DNA of 64,000 bases from CBDDBX01 sp965225955. GTDB lineage: Bacteria > Acidobacteriota > Aminicenantia > UBA2199. Location of the stretch: NCBI GenBank assembly GCA_965225955.1, contig CBDDBX010000031.1:1-64000 (forward strand), in the 5' to 3' direction. Made by a program: the position numbers and the translations under genes. Positions 17,432 through 26,558 of this stretch are shown piece after piece (position 1 is the stretch's first letter; the number at the start of each line of letters is the position of its first letter). Below the pieces are notes generated by a model. It was not told the DNA's origin, did not search any database, and saw only the letters and a list, made by a program, of their open reading frames with translations.

Positions 17432-18826
17432 TTATGCAGTTTTTTCGTTTTTAGCAACTGGTGCGGGATTAGCAGTAATCCATCTGTTATACAGCCACAT
17501 TGAAACCGCTGAAGCAAAACCAATTACCATCAGAACTACCCATCCCATTGAATTCCAGAATGGATCAAGTTCAAGAAGTTTACCACCTTCCACAGCTATT
17601 TCAACTGAGTTCTTACACATGATTTCGTTGAAAATAAATGCACCTGCAGGACCACCGATGATTGCACCAATTGCCATTGGCAGATTTGCATAGCCAAGGA
17701 AGAGACCTTCCTGACCTTTAGGAGCCAGAGCACCAATGTATTCATAAGTTCTGGCAGCAGTAAAGAGTTCACCAAAAGCGATGAAACCTACAGTCAGGGT
17801 TATGAATATTGAACCAAGAGGAAGCCATTCAAGCATACTCAGTGATCTTACGCCACCTTCCATAAAGATTGGTACAAGGTTGATTGCCATGGATAAACCA
17901 ATTACAACAATACCTACAACGATAGAGTTAATAGGTTTCATCTTGCCAAACTTTTTGGTAACCAGAAGCTGGAAGAATACGATAACAAATGGATTTGCCA
18001 TTGTAATAAGATCAACAGCAGGGTTAGTTTCCACAACTTTTTTCAGGTAGAGAGGAAGTACATTGTAAACCTGTGCGTAGATAAAGAAGAATCCACTGGA
18101 TACAAGCAGGAACATGGCGAAGCGTCCATTTTTCAGAACCATTACCATATCAATAAGAATTCTGCTTATGGATTTGGATTCTTTTTTAACATCCCTGTCA
18201 GGATCATTGTATAGGAAAAGCACTACAAAGAATGCAACTATTGAACATCCAACCGCAACTGCAAAAATGTAGCTGAGGTCAAAATTAGTTCTCATAAAAT
18301 AGCTGATACCACGACCAACAAGAGAACCTATATTAATAACCATGTAGAAAATACCGAACCCAAGAGTGATTCTTGCACCGGCAGTTTTCTGAACTGTACC
18401 GGATATACATGGTTTAATTACAGAACCACCAAGGCCAATCAGAAAGATTGCCAGGGCAACAGGTATGATAACACCTGGTCCTGCAGTGACTTCACTGCCG
18501 ATAGTATCACTGAGAATATTGCCTCCAAGCCATACTGGATATCCCATAAGGAAATATCCTACAGCCAGAAAAACAAAGGCAGCAAGAAGAGATTTCTTGA
18601 ACCCTACCTGATCTGCTATAGTACCGGAAAGTATTGGTAAAAAGTATACCAGAAACCATAAATAACCATTCAGGTTACTTGGCCAGTAATCCCCCATACC
18701 CAGTTGGCCCAGATAGAGAACTACAAAGCTTGCCATTGCATAGTAAGCACCTCTTTCAAAGAGTTCTGTTACATTAGCAGTCCAGAAACTTTTGGGAAAA
18801 GGGGTTGGTTTTGCGTTGTCATTCAT
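17432..18826 (-). CDS. POT/MFS family transporter (peptide transporter-like)
   Basis: 464 aa with about 12-14 hydrophobic segments. The N-terminal ELFERGAYYAM resembles the first-helix E-x-x-E-R-x-x-Y-Y-x-M signature of proton-dependent oligopeptide transporters, though the first Glu is spaced differently. GSVIKPCISGTV and GIFYMVINIGSLVG match the POT helix 4-5 region. Family members import di- and tripeptides or related small molecules with protons. The gene overlaps the aspS stop by 8 bases, so it rides on a translation-gene transcript. Substrate is not deducible. Confidence 0.8.
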   Translation of the reverse strand: MNDNAKPTPFPKSFWTANVTELFERGAYYAMASFVVLYLGQLGMGDYWPSNLNGYLWFLVYFLPILSGTIADQVGFKKSLLAAFVFLAVGYFLMGYPVWLGGNILSDTIGSEVTAGPGVIIPVALAIFLIGLGGSVIKPCISGTVQKTAGARITLGFGIFYMVINIGSLVGRGISYFMRTNFDLSYIFAVAVGCSIVAFFVVLFLYNDPDRDVKKESKSISRILIDMVMVLKNGRFAMFLLVSSGFFFIYAQVYNVLPLYLKKVVETNPAVDLITMANPFVIVFFQLLVTKKFGKMKPINSIVVGIVVIGLSMAINLVPIFMEGGVRSLSMLEWLPLGSIFITLTVGFIAFGELFTAARTYEYIGALAPKGQEGLFLGYANLPMAIGAIIGGPAGAFIFNEIMCKNSVEIAVEGGKLLELDPFWNSMGWVVLMVIGFASAVSMWLYNRWITANPAPVAKNEKTA

Positions 18827-20588
18827 TGTTTACTCCTGATTTTTTTATAGTACTTATTCCAAGTTCTTCAAGCTGACTGTCAGATACGTTGGATGGAGAG
18901 CCTGTAAGCATACATAGTGATGATGTGGTTTTGGGAAAGGCAATGACTTCTCTTATAGATTCTTCACCTGTAAGAAGCATTACGAGTCTGTCCAGTCCAA
19001 GAGCGATACCAAGATGTGGTGGTGCTCCATATTTTAAAGCTTCAAGGAAGAAGCCAAATTTTTCTTCTATCTCTTCTTCTGAAAGATTAAGTAGTCTGAA
19101 TACTTTTTTCTGCATATCCAGTGTGTTTATTCTTCTGCTGCCACCACCGATCTCAACACCGTTGAGAACCAGGTCATAGGCAATTGATTTAACAGCAAGA
19201 GGATCTGTATCCAGAAGTTCCACATCTTCCGGTCTTGGGGCAGTAAAAGGGTGATGGTTGGAGTCATAACGATCTTCGTCGGGGTTGTAGAAGAATAGTG
19301 GGAAATCTGTAACCCAGAGGAACTCGAGTCTGTCGGGATTCCCTTCTGGTTTACCCAGATGGAGTCTCAGTTTACCTGCCAGAGGCAGAGCCTCTTCTCT
19401 TGCTCCTCCAATGAGGAATACAATCTCATCATCAGATATTGAGTTTGTTGCAAAGAACTCCTGAAGTTTGTCAGATTCGACTTTAATTGAAGATTTATAG
19501 CCCTGATCTGCTTTTTTAACCCAGATAGCGCCTTTGCCACCAACATCCTGAATGTATTTGTTAACATTATCAAGAACTTTTCTTGAGTATTTTGCTGCTT
19601 CAGGAAGTACAAGTCCGAAAATTTCTCCACCATTGTTTATGATTCCGTCAAGAATCGCAGATCCAAATCCTTTGCAGGACTCAGTGAAGTTCTGAATCTC
19701 AAGAGGAATACGGAGATCCGGTTTATCTGAGCCATATTTTGACATAGCCTCTTCGTAAGGCATCTGCCTGAAATTGGTTTCTATCTCAATTCCTTTAACT
19801 CTGAATACCTCCTGAACCATGCCTTCAATCATTTCAAAGAGATCTTCTGCTTCACCAAAACTCATTTCAATGTCAACCTGAGTGAATTCCGGCTGTCTGT
19901 CTGCTCTGAGATCTTCATCTCTGAAACATTTAACAATCTGGAAATATCTCTCAAACCCGGAAACCATCAGTAACTGCTTGAAGAGCTGTGGAGACTGTGG
20001 AAGAGCAAAATATCTTCCTTTATAAACTCTTGAAGGAACAAGATAGTCTCTGGCTCCTTCGGGTGTTGCTTTAGTAAGCATGGGAGTCTCAAGGTTCATG
20101 AAGCCAAATTTGTTCAGATATTCTCTGATTTTAAAGTCTACTTCACTTCTGATGCGGAAATTTTCCTGCATCTTCTCATTTCTGAGATCTATATATCTGT
20201 ATTTGAATCTGAGTTCTTCAGAAACATCTCTGTTCTTTTCGGGATAGAACGGAGGTACTTCTGATTCAACCAGAACTCTTATTGATTCAGCAACAATTTC
20301 AATTTTACCTGTAAAGATATCTTTGTTAGGGTTAGATCTTTCAACAACCTTACCGCTGATTTCCAGAACATGCTCTCTTCCGATTTTTTTTACAAGATCT
20401 GTGTCGGAAAAGTTCTCGTTAATAACAGCCTGTACGATTCCTTCCCTGTCTCTGAGATCGATAAAGGTCAGGCCTCCCAGTTCTCTTATTTTGTTAACCC
20501 ATCCATAGACAGTTACTTCCTGCCCTGTAAATTCTTCGTTTATTCTGCCACAATAGTGTTCTCTTTTCAGATGTTCTCTTTGAGCCAT
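18819..20588 (-). CDS. aspS: Aspartyl-tRNA synthetase
   Basis: 589 aa, bacterial-type length including the GAD insertion domain. An N-terminal OB fold binds the anticodon (EVTVYGWVNKIRELGGL). Class II motif 2 is in FRDEDLRADRQPEFTQVD and motif 3 in GIALGLDRLVMLLTG. Whether it also charges tRNA-Asn is open, but an asnS gene at 35.8-37.2 kb implies a discriminating enzyme. Its start overlaps the end of hisS by 22 bases, an adjacency seen in many bacteria. Confidence 0.97.
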   Translation of the reverse strand: MAQREHLKREHYCGRINEEFTGQEVTVYGWVNKIRELGGLTFIDLRDREGIVQAVINENFSDTDLVKKIGREHVLEISGKVVERSNPNKDIFTGKIEIVAESIRVLVESEVPPFYPEKNRDVSEELRFKYRYIDLRNEKMQENFRIRSEVDFKIREYLNKFGFMNLETPMLTKATPEGARDYLVPSRVYKGRYFALPQSPQLFKQLLMVSGFERYFQIVKCFRDEDLRADRQPEFTQVDIEMSFGEAEDLFEMIEGMVQEVFRVKGIEIETNFRQMPYEEAMSKYGSDKPDLRIPLEIQNFTESCKGFGSAILDGIINNGGEIFGLVLPEAAKYSRKVLDNVNKYIQDVGGKGAIWVKKADQGYKSSIKVESDKLQEFFATNSISDDEIVFLIGGAREEALPLAGKLRLHLGKPEGNPDRLEFLWVTDFPLFFYNPDEDRYDSNHHPFTAPRPEDVELLDTDPLAVKSIAYDLVLNGVEIGGGSRRINTLDMQKKVFRLLNLSEEEIEEKFGFFLEALKYGAPPHLGIALGLDRLVMLLTGEESIREVIAFPKTTSSLCMLTGSPSNVSDSQLEELGISTIKKSGVNNE

Positions 20589-21817
20589 TTGATTAATTCC
20601 TCACGTTTAATTTTTTCCTGAACGGATTTTTCCATATTTTTAACCGAAACAACTCCGGCAGCCAGTTCATCTCCCCCTATAACAAGGGTGTAGCCGGCAT
20701 TTATCTTATCACTCTTCTTAAACTGCTTCTGCATGTTTTTGCCTTTATAATCCATAAAAGCTTTTATACCTGACATCCACAGCTCTTTGATGAGTTTTAC
20801 AGCTTCATCTTTGAGCTCTCTGTTCTGGAAGGCTACAAAAACAGGCTGTTCTGAAGAGACTTCGGTTTCTTCCAGATGGAGTAGTATTCTTTCCACACCA
20901 GCGGCAAAACCTATACCCGGAACATCAGGACCTCCCAGATCTTTAATAAGGTCGTTGTATCTTCCACCTCCGAGGAGAGCATTCTGTGCTCCCAGCTTAC
21001 CTGAAGTAATCTCAAAAGCGGTTTTTGTATAGTAATCAAGTCCTCTTACAAGAGTAGAGTCAACAGTGTAATCAACTTCCAGAAGGTCAAGAGATCTTTT
21101 AAATTCAGTGAAGTGAGTGTCACACTCTCCACAAAGATTATCTGTTATTACAGGAAGTTCAGAGGCAACCTCGTTACATCCCGGAACTTTACAGTCAAAA
21201 ATTCTGAGAGGATTTGTGCTGATTTTTCTTTTACAGTCAGAGCAGAGACGCTCTTCTCTTTCGGCTGCAGCTTCAGAAAGTATCCTGAGGAATCCCGGAC
21301 GGCATTCGCGACAGCCAACAGAGTTGACCAGCAGATTGACATCAGGTATACCCAGATCTTTAAGAAAACTCCAGGATGCAAAAACAACTTCTGCATCAAC
21401 TTCCGGGGTATCGTCACCAAGAACTTCAATTCCAAACTGGTGGAACTGGCGGTAACGCCCTTTCTGAGGTTTGTCGTATCTGAACATTGGGCCAAAATAG
21501 AAGAGTTTTAGTGGAAAGAGTTTGTCAAAAAGGTTGTGCTCAATTGCTGCTCTTACAACTGATGCTGTGTTTTCAGGGCGAAGTGTCAGGTTTCTGCCCT
21601 TTTTATCTTCAAAGGTGTACATCTCTTTCTGTACAACCTCTGTTTCGCTTCCTATTCCTCTCAGGAAAAGTTCGCTATGCTCGAAAACCGGAGTTCTTAT
21701 TTCTGAATAGAGAAATCTGCCGAAAAATTCTCTCACCCGGTCTCCAATATATTGCCATTTTTCGATTTCCGGCAGAAAAATATCTTTTGTTCCTTTTGGA
21801 GCTTTGACGTTAGCCAT
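20567..21817 (-). CDS. hisS: Histidyl-tRNA synthetase
   Basis: 416 aa from ATG 21817, chosen because GAGGT sits upstream and MANVKAPKGTKDIF matches the family N-terminus; an ATG at 21850 would overlap the HIT gene. Class II motif 2 is FRYDKPQKGRYRQFHQFG. The His-adenylate motifs are LVRGLDYYTKTAFEI and GGRYND. The C-terminal anticodon domain follows (about 330-416). It lies 13 bases after the HIT gene and overlaps aspS. Confidence 0.96.
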   Translation of the reverse strand: MANVKAPKGTKDIFLPEIEKWQYIGDRVREFFGRFLYSEIRTPVFEHSELFLRGIGSETEVVQKEMYTFEDKKGRNLTLRPENTASVVRAAIEHNLFDKLFPLKLFYFGPMFRYDKPQKGRYRQFHQFGIEVLGDDTPEVDAEVVFASWSFLKDLGIPDVNLLVNSVGCRECRPGFLRILSEAAAEREERLCSDCKRKISTNPLRIFDCKVPGCNEVASELPVITDNLCGECDTHFTEFKRSLDLLEVDYTVDSTLVRGLDYYTKTAFEITSGKLGAQNALLGGGRYNDLIKDLGGPDVPGIGFAAGVERILLHLEETEVSSEQPVFVAFQNRELKDEAVKLIKELWMSGIKAFMDYKGKNMQKQFKKSDKINAGYTLVIGGDELAAGVVSVKNMEKSVQEKIKREELIKWLKENI

Positions 21818-21830
21818 AGTTACCTCGCGG

Positions 21831-22313
21831 TTATTTTGAAAAGTCTTCAATGAGAAGATCGTAAATGCTTTTTAAATCTGAAGAAAGAACCCTGGTATTA
21901 CCTGTTATATCCATGAAGTTTGAATCCCCTTTCCAGCGGGGGACTATATGCATATGGAAGTGACTCTCAATACCAGCCCCTGCAGCAGCACCGACATTTG
22001 CCCCTATATTAAAGCCCTGAGGAGAAAATCTGCTTTTTAAGATTTCTATAGAGCGATTAATAAGGGCCCACATCTCCCCTGCACTGTCTGAAGGGAGTTT
22101 ACCGGGTTCATCTACGTGATTCCAGGGCACCACCATGAGGTGCCCTGTAGTATATGGATATTTATTTAAAATCACAAAATAATGATCCCCTCTGAAAAGT
22201 ACCAGCGAATCAAATCCGCTCTTTTCAGAGGCATCACAAAATACACAGCTTTCATTACTGCACCTGTTGCGGGAAACAAACTTCCAGCGCCAGGGTGCCT
22301 GCAGTAATTTCAT
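21831..22313 (-). CDS. HIT family hydrolase/transferase
   Basis: 160 aa. The histidine triad is ESHFHMHIVPRW (His-x-His-x-His), where the middle His forms the nucleotide-phosphoryl intermediate. The N-terminal CSNESCVFCD contributes a possible zinc site. The longer N-terminus and the RGDHYFVILNKYPYTTGHLMVVPW core resemble the Ap4A hydrolase/phosphorylase-like branch rather than HINT. It sits 3 bases after the rpsA stop and lacks its own clear ribosome site, suggesting coupling with rpsA. Confidence 0.9.
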   Translation of the reverse strand: MKLLQAPWRWKFVSRNRCSNESCVFCDASEKSGFDSLVLFRGDHYFVILNKYPYTTGHLMVVPWNHVDEPGKLPSDSAGEMWALINRSIEILKSRFSPQGFNIGANVGAAAGAGIESHFHMHIVPRWKGDSNFMDITGNTRVLSSDLKSIYDLLIEDFSK

Positions 22314-22316
22314 TGT

Positions 22317-24032
22317 CTATTTATTGTTATCGATTGCACTCTGGAAAAGATCACCAATTGTGGTAACCGTTTCATTTGTTGAGGTTGCGTATTTTTCGAT
22401 CTCTTCTCTCTCTTTCTTTCTGCCAACGGCTTTAAAGCTGAGATATACTCTCTTCTTATCTGAGTATACGTTCATAATGAGAGCTTCTCTCTTTTCGCCA
22501 CTCTTAACATGCTCTTCGATGTTTTCTGCGTCAATTCTCTCTTCAGAAATTTCTGAGAGTTTAACAAAACCTTCAATACTCTTGCTTACTTCAACGCTTA
22601 CACCCTTATCGCTAACGCGTTTTACTGCAACTTCAATAATGTCGCCAGGTCTGTGAGCTGAGAAGAACTCATTCCACTCTTTATCAGTAAGCTGTTTAAG
22701 ACCAAGTCTTACTTTGTAATTCTGATCAAGTTCATCACTGATGATCATTGCATCGATAGTTTCGCCTTCTTTCAGATACTCTTTAGGAGAATCAATTCTG
22801 AAATACATGATATCAGAAATTTTGATAACACCTTCGATGTTCTTTTCTATCTCTACAAAAACTCTTGCATTGAGGATTTTCTTAACTTTAACTTTGATAA
22901 TGTCGCCGACATTATGCTCTTTTATAAATCTTTCTTCAGGTCTTAGTTCAAGCTGTTTAAGACCAAGTTTGATTTTTCTCTCTTCTTCATTCAGTTCGAT
23001 TACCTGAACCCAGAGTTCATCGCCTACAGCAACGTACTCATCAACTTTCTGAGGTTTACCTTCCCATGTAAGGTCGGAAATGTGGAGAAGACCTTCTACA
23101 CCCTCTTCCAGTTCAATGAATGCGCCAAATTCAACAAGTTTTGTTACTCTGGCAACAAGTTTATGACCTACCGGATATTTTGAACCGATTGTCATCCATG
23201 GATCTTCTGTTTTCTGTTTGATTCCCAGAGAAATTTTCTGTTTTTCCTGATCAATTGCGAGAATCTTTACTTCAATTTCTTCGCCTTTTTTCAGTTTTTC
23301 TCTTGGATGACCAATTCTGCCATAAGAGATGTTTTCTCTGTGTACCAGTCCGTCAATACCACCGATATTAACGAATGCACCGTAATCCATGATTGAAGAA
23401 ACAGTACCTTTTACAATTTCTCCTTCTTTGAGATGTTCGAAAACTTCTTTAAGTTTTGAATCTCTCTCTTCTTCCATAAGAACTCTTCTTGAAACGACAC
23501 CGCTCTTGTCTTTGTTGTTAAGGCGTGTGATTCTGAATTCCAGTTCCTGACCAAGGAATGATTCAGGGTTTTTAACTCTTCTGATATCAACCTGGCTCAT
23601 TGGAAGGAACATTTCTGCTCCCATGTCAACTGAGAAACCTTTGTTCTCGCCAACAACTTTCATAACTCTGCCTTTTACAGGTGTGCCTGCTTCAAAAGCT
23701 TTCTGAATATCCATCCAGCCTTTTCTTTTATCAAGCTCTTTTTTTGATACTGCAATGTAACCCTGTTTTCTGTTTACATTTTTGCAGATAACAGTTATTG
23801 CATCGCCAATTTTGTACTGGAGTTCACCATCCCAGTTTTCAATTTCAGATCTATCAAGGACACCTTCAGTTTTCCGTCCTATATCGATGACTACTCTATC
23901 ATTAAGTATTTCTACGATGTGGCCTTCTACTGGTGCGTCAAAATTGACAGTTTTGAGATCATACTCTTTCATCAATTCTGAAAATTCATCACCATTGCTG
24001 GCTGTGTTTGTGATTTCTTTAGGATCATCCAT
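22317..24032 (-). CDS. rpsA: Ribosomal protein S1 (six S1 domains)
   Basis: 571 aa with six S1 RNA-binding OB folds at roughly residues 35-105, 120-185, 205-275, 290-360, 375-445 and 460-530. The most typical are the third (KGTVSSIMDYGAFVNIGG) and fourth (ARVTKLVEFGAFIELEEG). S1 recruits mRNA to the 30S subunit and matters most for weak or structured ribosome sites. It overlaps ispH by 8 bases; ispH-rpsA linkage, even fusion, is known in several bacterial groups. Confidence 0.94.
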   Translation of the reverse strand: MDDPKEITNTASNGDEFSELMKEYDLKTVNFDAPVEGHIVEILNDRVVIDIGRKTEGVLDRSEIENWDGELQYKIGDAITVICKNVNRKQGYIAVSKKELDKRKGWMDIQKAFEAGTPVKGRVMKVVGENKGFSVDMGAEMFLPMSQVDIRRVKNPESFLGQELEFRITRLNNKDKSGVVSRRVLMEEERDSKLKEVFEHLKEGEIVKGTVSSIMDYGAFVNIGGIDGLVHRENISYGRIGHPREKLKKGEEIEVKILAIDQEKQKISLGIKQKTEDPWMTIGSKYPVGHKLVARVTKLVEFGAFIELEEGVEGLLHISDLTWEGKPQKVDEYVAVGDELWVQVIELNEEERKIKLGLKQLELRPEERFIKEHNVGDIIKVKVKKILNARVFVEIEKNIEGVIKISDIMYFRIDSPKEYLKEGETIDAMIISDELDQNYKVRLGLKQLTDKEWNEFFSAHRPGDIIEVAVKRVSDKGVSVEVSKSIEGFVKLSEISEERIDAENIEEHVKSGEKREALIMNVYSDKKRVYLSFKAVGRKKEREEIEKYATSTNETVTTIGDLFQSAIDNNK

Positions 24033-24888
24033 TTTTTTCTCCTTCTCGACAATTTATACTTTCAATATAACTCTTTACTTTATCAATCTCTTCAGGCGGA
24101 GTTGAAGCTCCTCCGGTTACTCCTACAGATTGTAGTGAACCTGGAAAATCTTTTCTCTGCTGAAGTTCTTCAACGCCGGTTACGTGGAATGTGTTGCTGT
24201 TCAGAGCAGTTGCTATTTCAAACAGTTTTCTGGTATTTGATGAGTTTTTACCACCAACCACAACAACTCCGTCAACTTCCACTGCCAGATTTCTTATGGC
24301 TTCCTGTCGTATTCTGGTGGCATCACAGATTGTGTTGTATACCTCAAGTATATCTGTGCGATCAACAAGAATACCCAGGATTTCCTTGAAAAAAGAGGAG
24401 TTGAGAGTTGTCTGTGCAACTACAGCTACATGCTTTTTAAGGTTTACCAGCTGTGCTTCTTCCACGGTGTTTATAACGGTTACATCCTGAGCGTAACTTA
24501 TTGCGCCTACAATTTCAGGATGATCAGGGTTGCCAACGACCAGAACCGGTATCTTTCTTTCATCAAGTTCCTGAACAATTACATGCAGCTTCTTTACGAT
24601 CGGACAGGTTGTATCCAGTATCTGACAGTTATCTGATTTCAGGGATAGTTCTGTCTCTTTTGGTATTCCGTGGGTACGAATCACCAATGTTCTGGATTTG
24701 TCGTGATTTTCAAGGCTTTCAATAGTTTCGATCCCCTTTTCCTTAAGGTCTTCAAGAACTGTCGGGTTATGTATCAGTTCACCAAGAACCTGAATGTCGG
24801 AACCCTTTTCTGCTTCCTTAAAAATAATTTTCAATGCCCGTGTGACACCGAAACAGAATCCTGCCTTTTTTGCTGCAATACATTTCAT
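24025..24888 (-). CDS. ispH: 4-hydroxy-3-methylbut-2-enyl diphosphate reductase
   Basis: 287 aa. IspH makes IPP and DMAPP in the last step of the MEP isoprenoid pathway using a [4Fe-4S] cluster. The three cluster cysteines lie in KKAGFCFGVTRA, LDTTCPIVKK and NTICDATRIRQ. The catalytic Glu is in the usual TTLN-containing half. It heads the minus-strand run ispH-rpsA-HIT-hisS-aspS-POT, all with short gaps or overlaps. Confidence 0.96.
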   Translation of the reverse strand: MKCIAAKKAGFCFGVTRALKIIFKEAEKGSDIQVLGELIHNPTVLEDLKEKGIETIESLENHDKSRTLVIRTHGIPKETELSLKSDNCQILDTTCPIVKKLHVIVQELDERKIPVLVVGNPDHPEIVGAISYAQDVTVINTVEEAQLVNLKKHVAVVAQTTLNSSFFKEILGILVDRTDILEVYNTICDATRIRQEAIRNLAVEVDGVVVVGGKNSSNTRKLFEIATALNSNTFHVTGVEELQQRKDFPGSLQSVGVTGGASTPPEEIDKVKSYIESINCREGEKNG

Positions 24889-25004
24889 TACGATATATAG
24901 AACTCTCTTGAAATAGAAGTTATATTATAATATTTCATCAGCTTTGTCAAACCTGGAAACCCTCTGTATGAATTGTGCTTTTTTTAATGGATTGACATAT
25001 AACG

Positions 25005-26048
25005 ATGGAAATATTAAGATTTACTGGAATGAGATATCTTAAAGCAGCGCTGTTACTGTTAATGATTGCAGGTTTTTTTTACATAGCCTTTCATGATGTG
25101 GATTTCTCCAAAGCTTTTGGAGCACTTGAAAAGGTTAGTCTTATCTATCCGGCAATTTTCATTGTAGCCTCATATATTCAGATGTACATCAGAGGATACA
25201 GGTGGCGAATTCTCATCGATCCTACTGGGAAGAGTGTTTCCCTGCATACTATGTTCAGTATCACGTCAATAGGCTTTTTTCTGAACTTTCTGCCGGGCAA
25301 AGTGGGAGAAGCTGCCCGGGGCATTCTTGTGGCTCAGAAAAGTGATAAAGACAATAGCGCCGGCCTTGCTTCAGTATTTCTGGAAAGACTGATTGATATA
25401 CTTGTTGTTGTTGTAATTTTTCTTGTTTCAATACAGTTTGTTGAATCTGAAAAGCTTACATTCCTGATCAAAATCAAGAGTTATGCTATGCTGGCCTTAC
25501 CACTTATCTTTCTTGTTTTCCTTATGTTCTGGCTTATAAATTTTGAGCCGGTAACAAGGAAGCTTTTTATGCTGCTGGATAAACTATCTATTGTAGTACC
25601 TGAGAAGTTCAGAGCAAAACTTCTTGATTTTACAAAGAACTTTATTGTGAGTCTCAAAATAGATCTGGGATTTACTGGCTTTCTGAAACTGTTTTTCTCA
25701 TCTTTCATTGTATGGCTCTTCTATGTGCCGATATACTGGATGTTTTTACACGGTTTCAATGTCAATGTAAGTCTGGTGGAGATTATCCCGTTTTTTGCAA
25801 TAATACTCTTTTTTGCAGCTATACCCACGCCGGGAATGGCAGGTAGTCTGGATGCGGGAGTAAAAATGGCGCTTGTGGGACTTTTTCCTGATATGGTAAC
25901 TACAGATGTAGCCGGAGCGTTTGCTATTCTTTTCAGAATAGCTATTATGTTTACATTAATAAGTGCAGGGTTGTATGGAATCTGGCAACAGAAGTTGTCT
26001 TTCAAGATGTTGACTTCATTCCGGGAGAAGAAAAATGAGATGTCCTGA
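25005..26048 (+). CDS. LPG synthase-type integral membrane protein (UPF0104)
   Basis: 347 aa with about eight membrane segments. It has the signatures of the lysylphosphatidylglycerol synthase TM-domain/AglD family: RGYRWRILI, NFLPGKVGEAARGILVAQK, FLERLIDILVV and AAIPTPGMAGSLDAG. It lacks the C-terminal soluble aminoacyltransferase domain of MprF, so it is a flippase-like or uncharacterised member. A second Met at residue 9 (25029) is an alternative start; neither has a clear ribosome site. It overlaps nrdR by 14 bases. Confidence 0.85.
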   Translation: MEILRFTGMRYLKAALLLLMIAGFFYIAFHDVDFSKAFGALEKVSLIYPAIFIVASYIQMYIRGYRWRILIDPTGKSVSLHTMFSITSIGFFLNFLPGKVGEAARGILVAQKSDKDNSAGLASVFLERLIDILVVVVIFLVSIQFVESEKLTFLIKIKSYAMLALPLIFLVFLMFWLINFEPVTRKLFMLLDKLSIVVPEKFRAKLLDFTKNFIVSLKIDLGFTGFLKLFFSSFIVWLFYVPIYWMFLHGFNVNVSLVEIIPFFAIILFFAAIPTPGMAGSLDAGVKMALVGLFPDMVTTDVAGAFAILFRIAIMFTLISAGLYGIWQQKLSFKMLTSFREKKNEMS

Positions 26049-26487
26049 TTGTGGATATACAGATGATAAGGTTGTAGAAACCAGAGAAAGTAAAGAGAAC
26101 GATTATATAAGACGTCGCAGGGAATGTCTTAATTGTGGTAAAAGATTTACGACTTATGAAAAAACCGAGCAGATCCCTCTTCTTGTTGTGAAGAAAGATG
26201 GAAGACGGGAAGAGTTTGATATAGATAAAATCCGAAAAGGTCTCTACAGAGCTCTTGAAAAGAGACCTATCTCTTCAAAACAGATAGAACAGATAGCTTT
26301 CCAGGTGGAGGAGCTTGTTTCGGGTTCTGAAAAAGAGATGTCAACAAATAAGATTGGTGAGATCATAATGGAGAAGCTTAAGCAGACCGATAAAGTTGCA
26401 TATATAAGATTTGCTTCTGTTTATCTGGATTTCAAAAGTCTTGAAGAGTTTCATAAAGAGCTCAATAAACTGTTGTCCAAAGAGTAA
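26035..26487 (+). CDS. nrdR: Transcriptional repressor NrdR
   Basis: 150 aa. The N-terminal zinc ribbon is MRCPDCGY...RRRECLNCGKRFTTYE, and the ATP-cone domain follows (VVKKDGRREEFDIDKIRKGL). NrdR senses ATP/dATP and represses ribonucleotide reductase genes by binding paired NrdR boxes. No such operon is in the window, so its targets lie elsewhere. Its start lies inside the upstream membrane protein gene. Confidence 0.96.
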   Translation: MRCPDCGYTDDKVVETRESKENDYIRRRRECLNCGKRFTTYEKTEQIPLLVVKKDGRREEFDIDKIRKGLYRALEKRPISSKQIEQIAFQVEELVSGSEKEMSTNKIGEIIMEKLKQTDKVAYIRFASVYLDFKSLEEFHKELNKLLSKE

Positions 26488-26558
26488 AATTCTGACAGTA
26501 TAAATATAGAATACCTGACTGATCTACATTATAATTTAAGTTAACCAAGGAAAAGAAT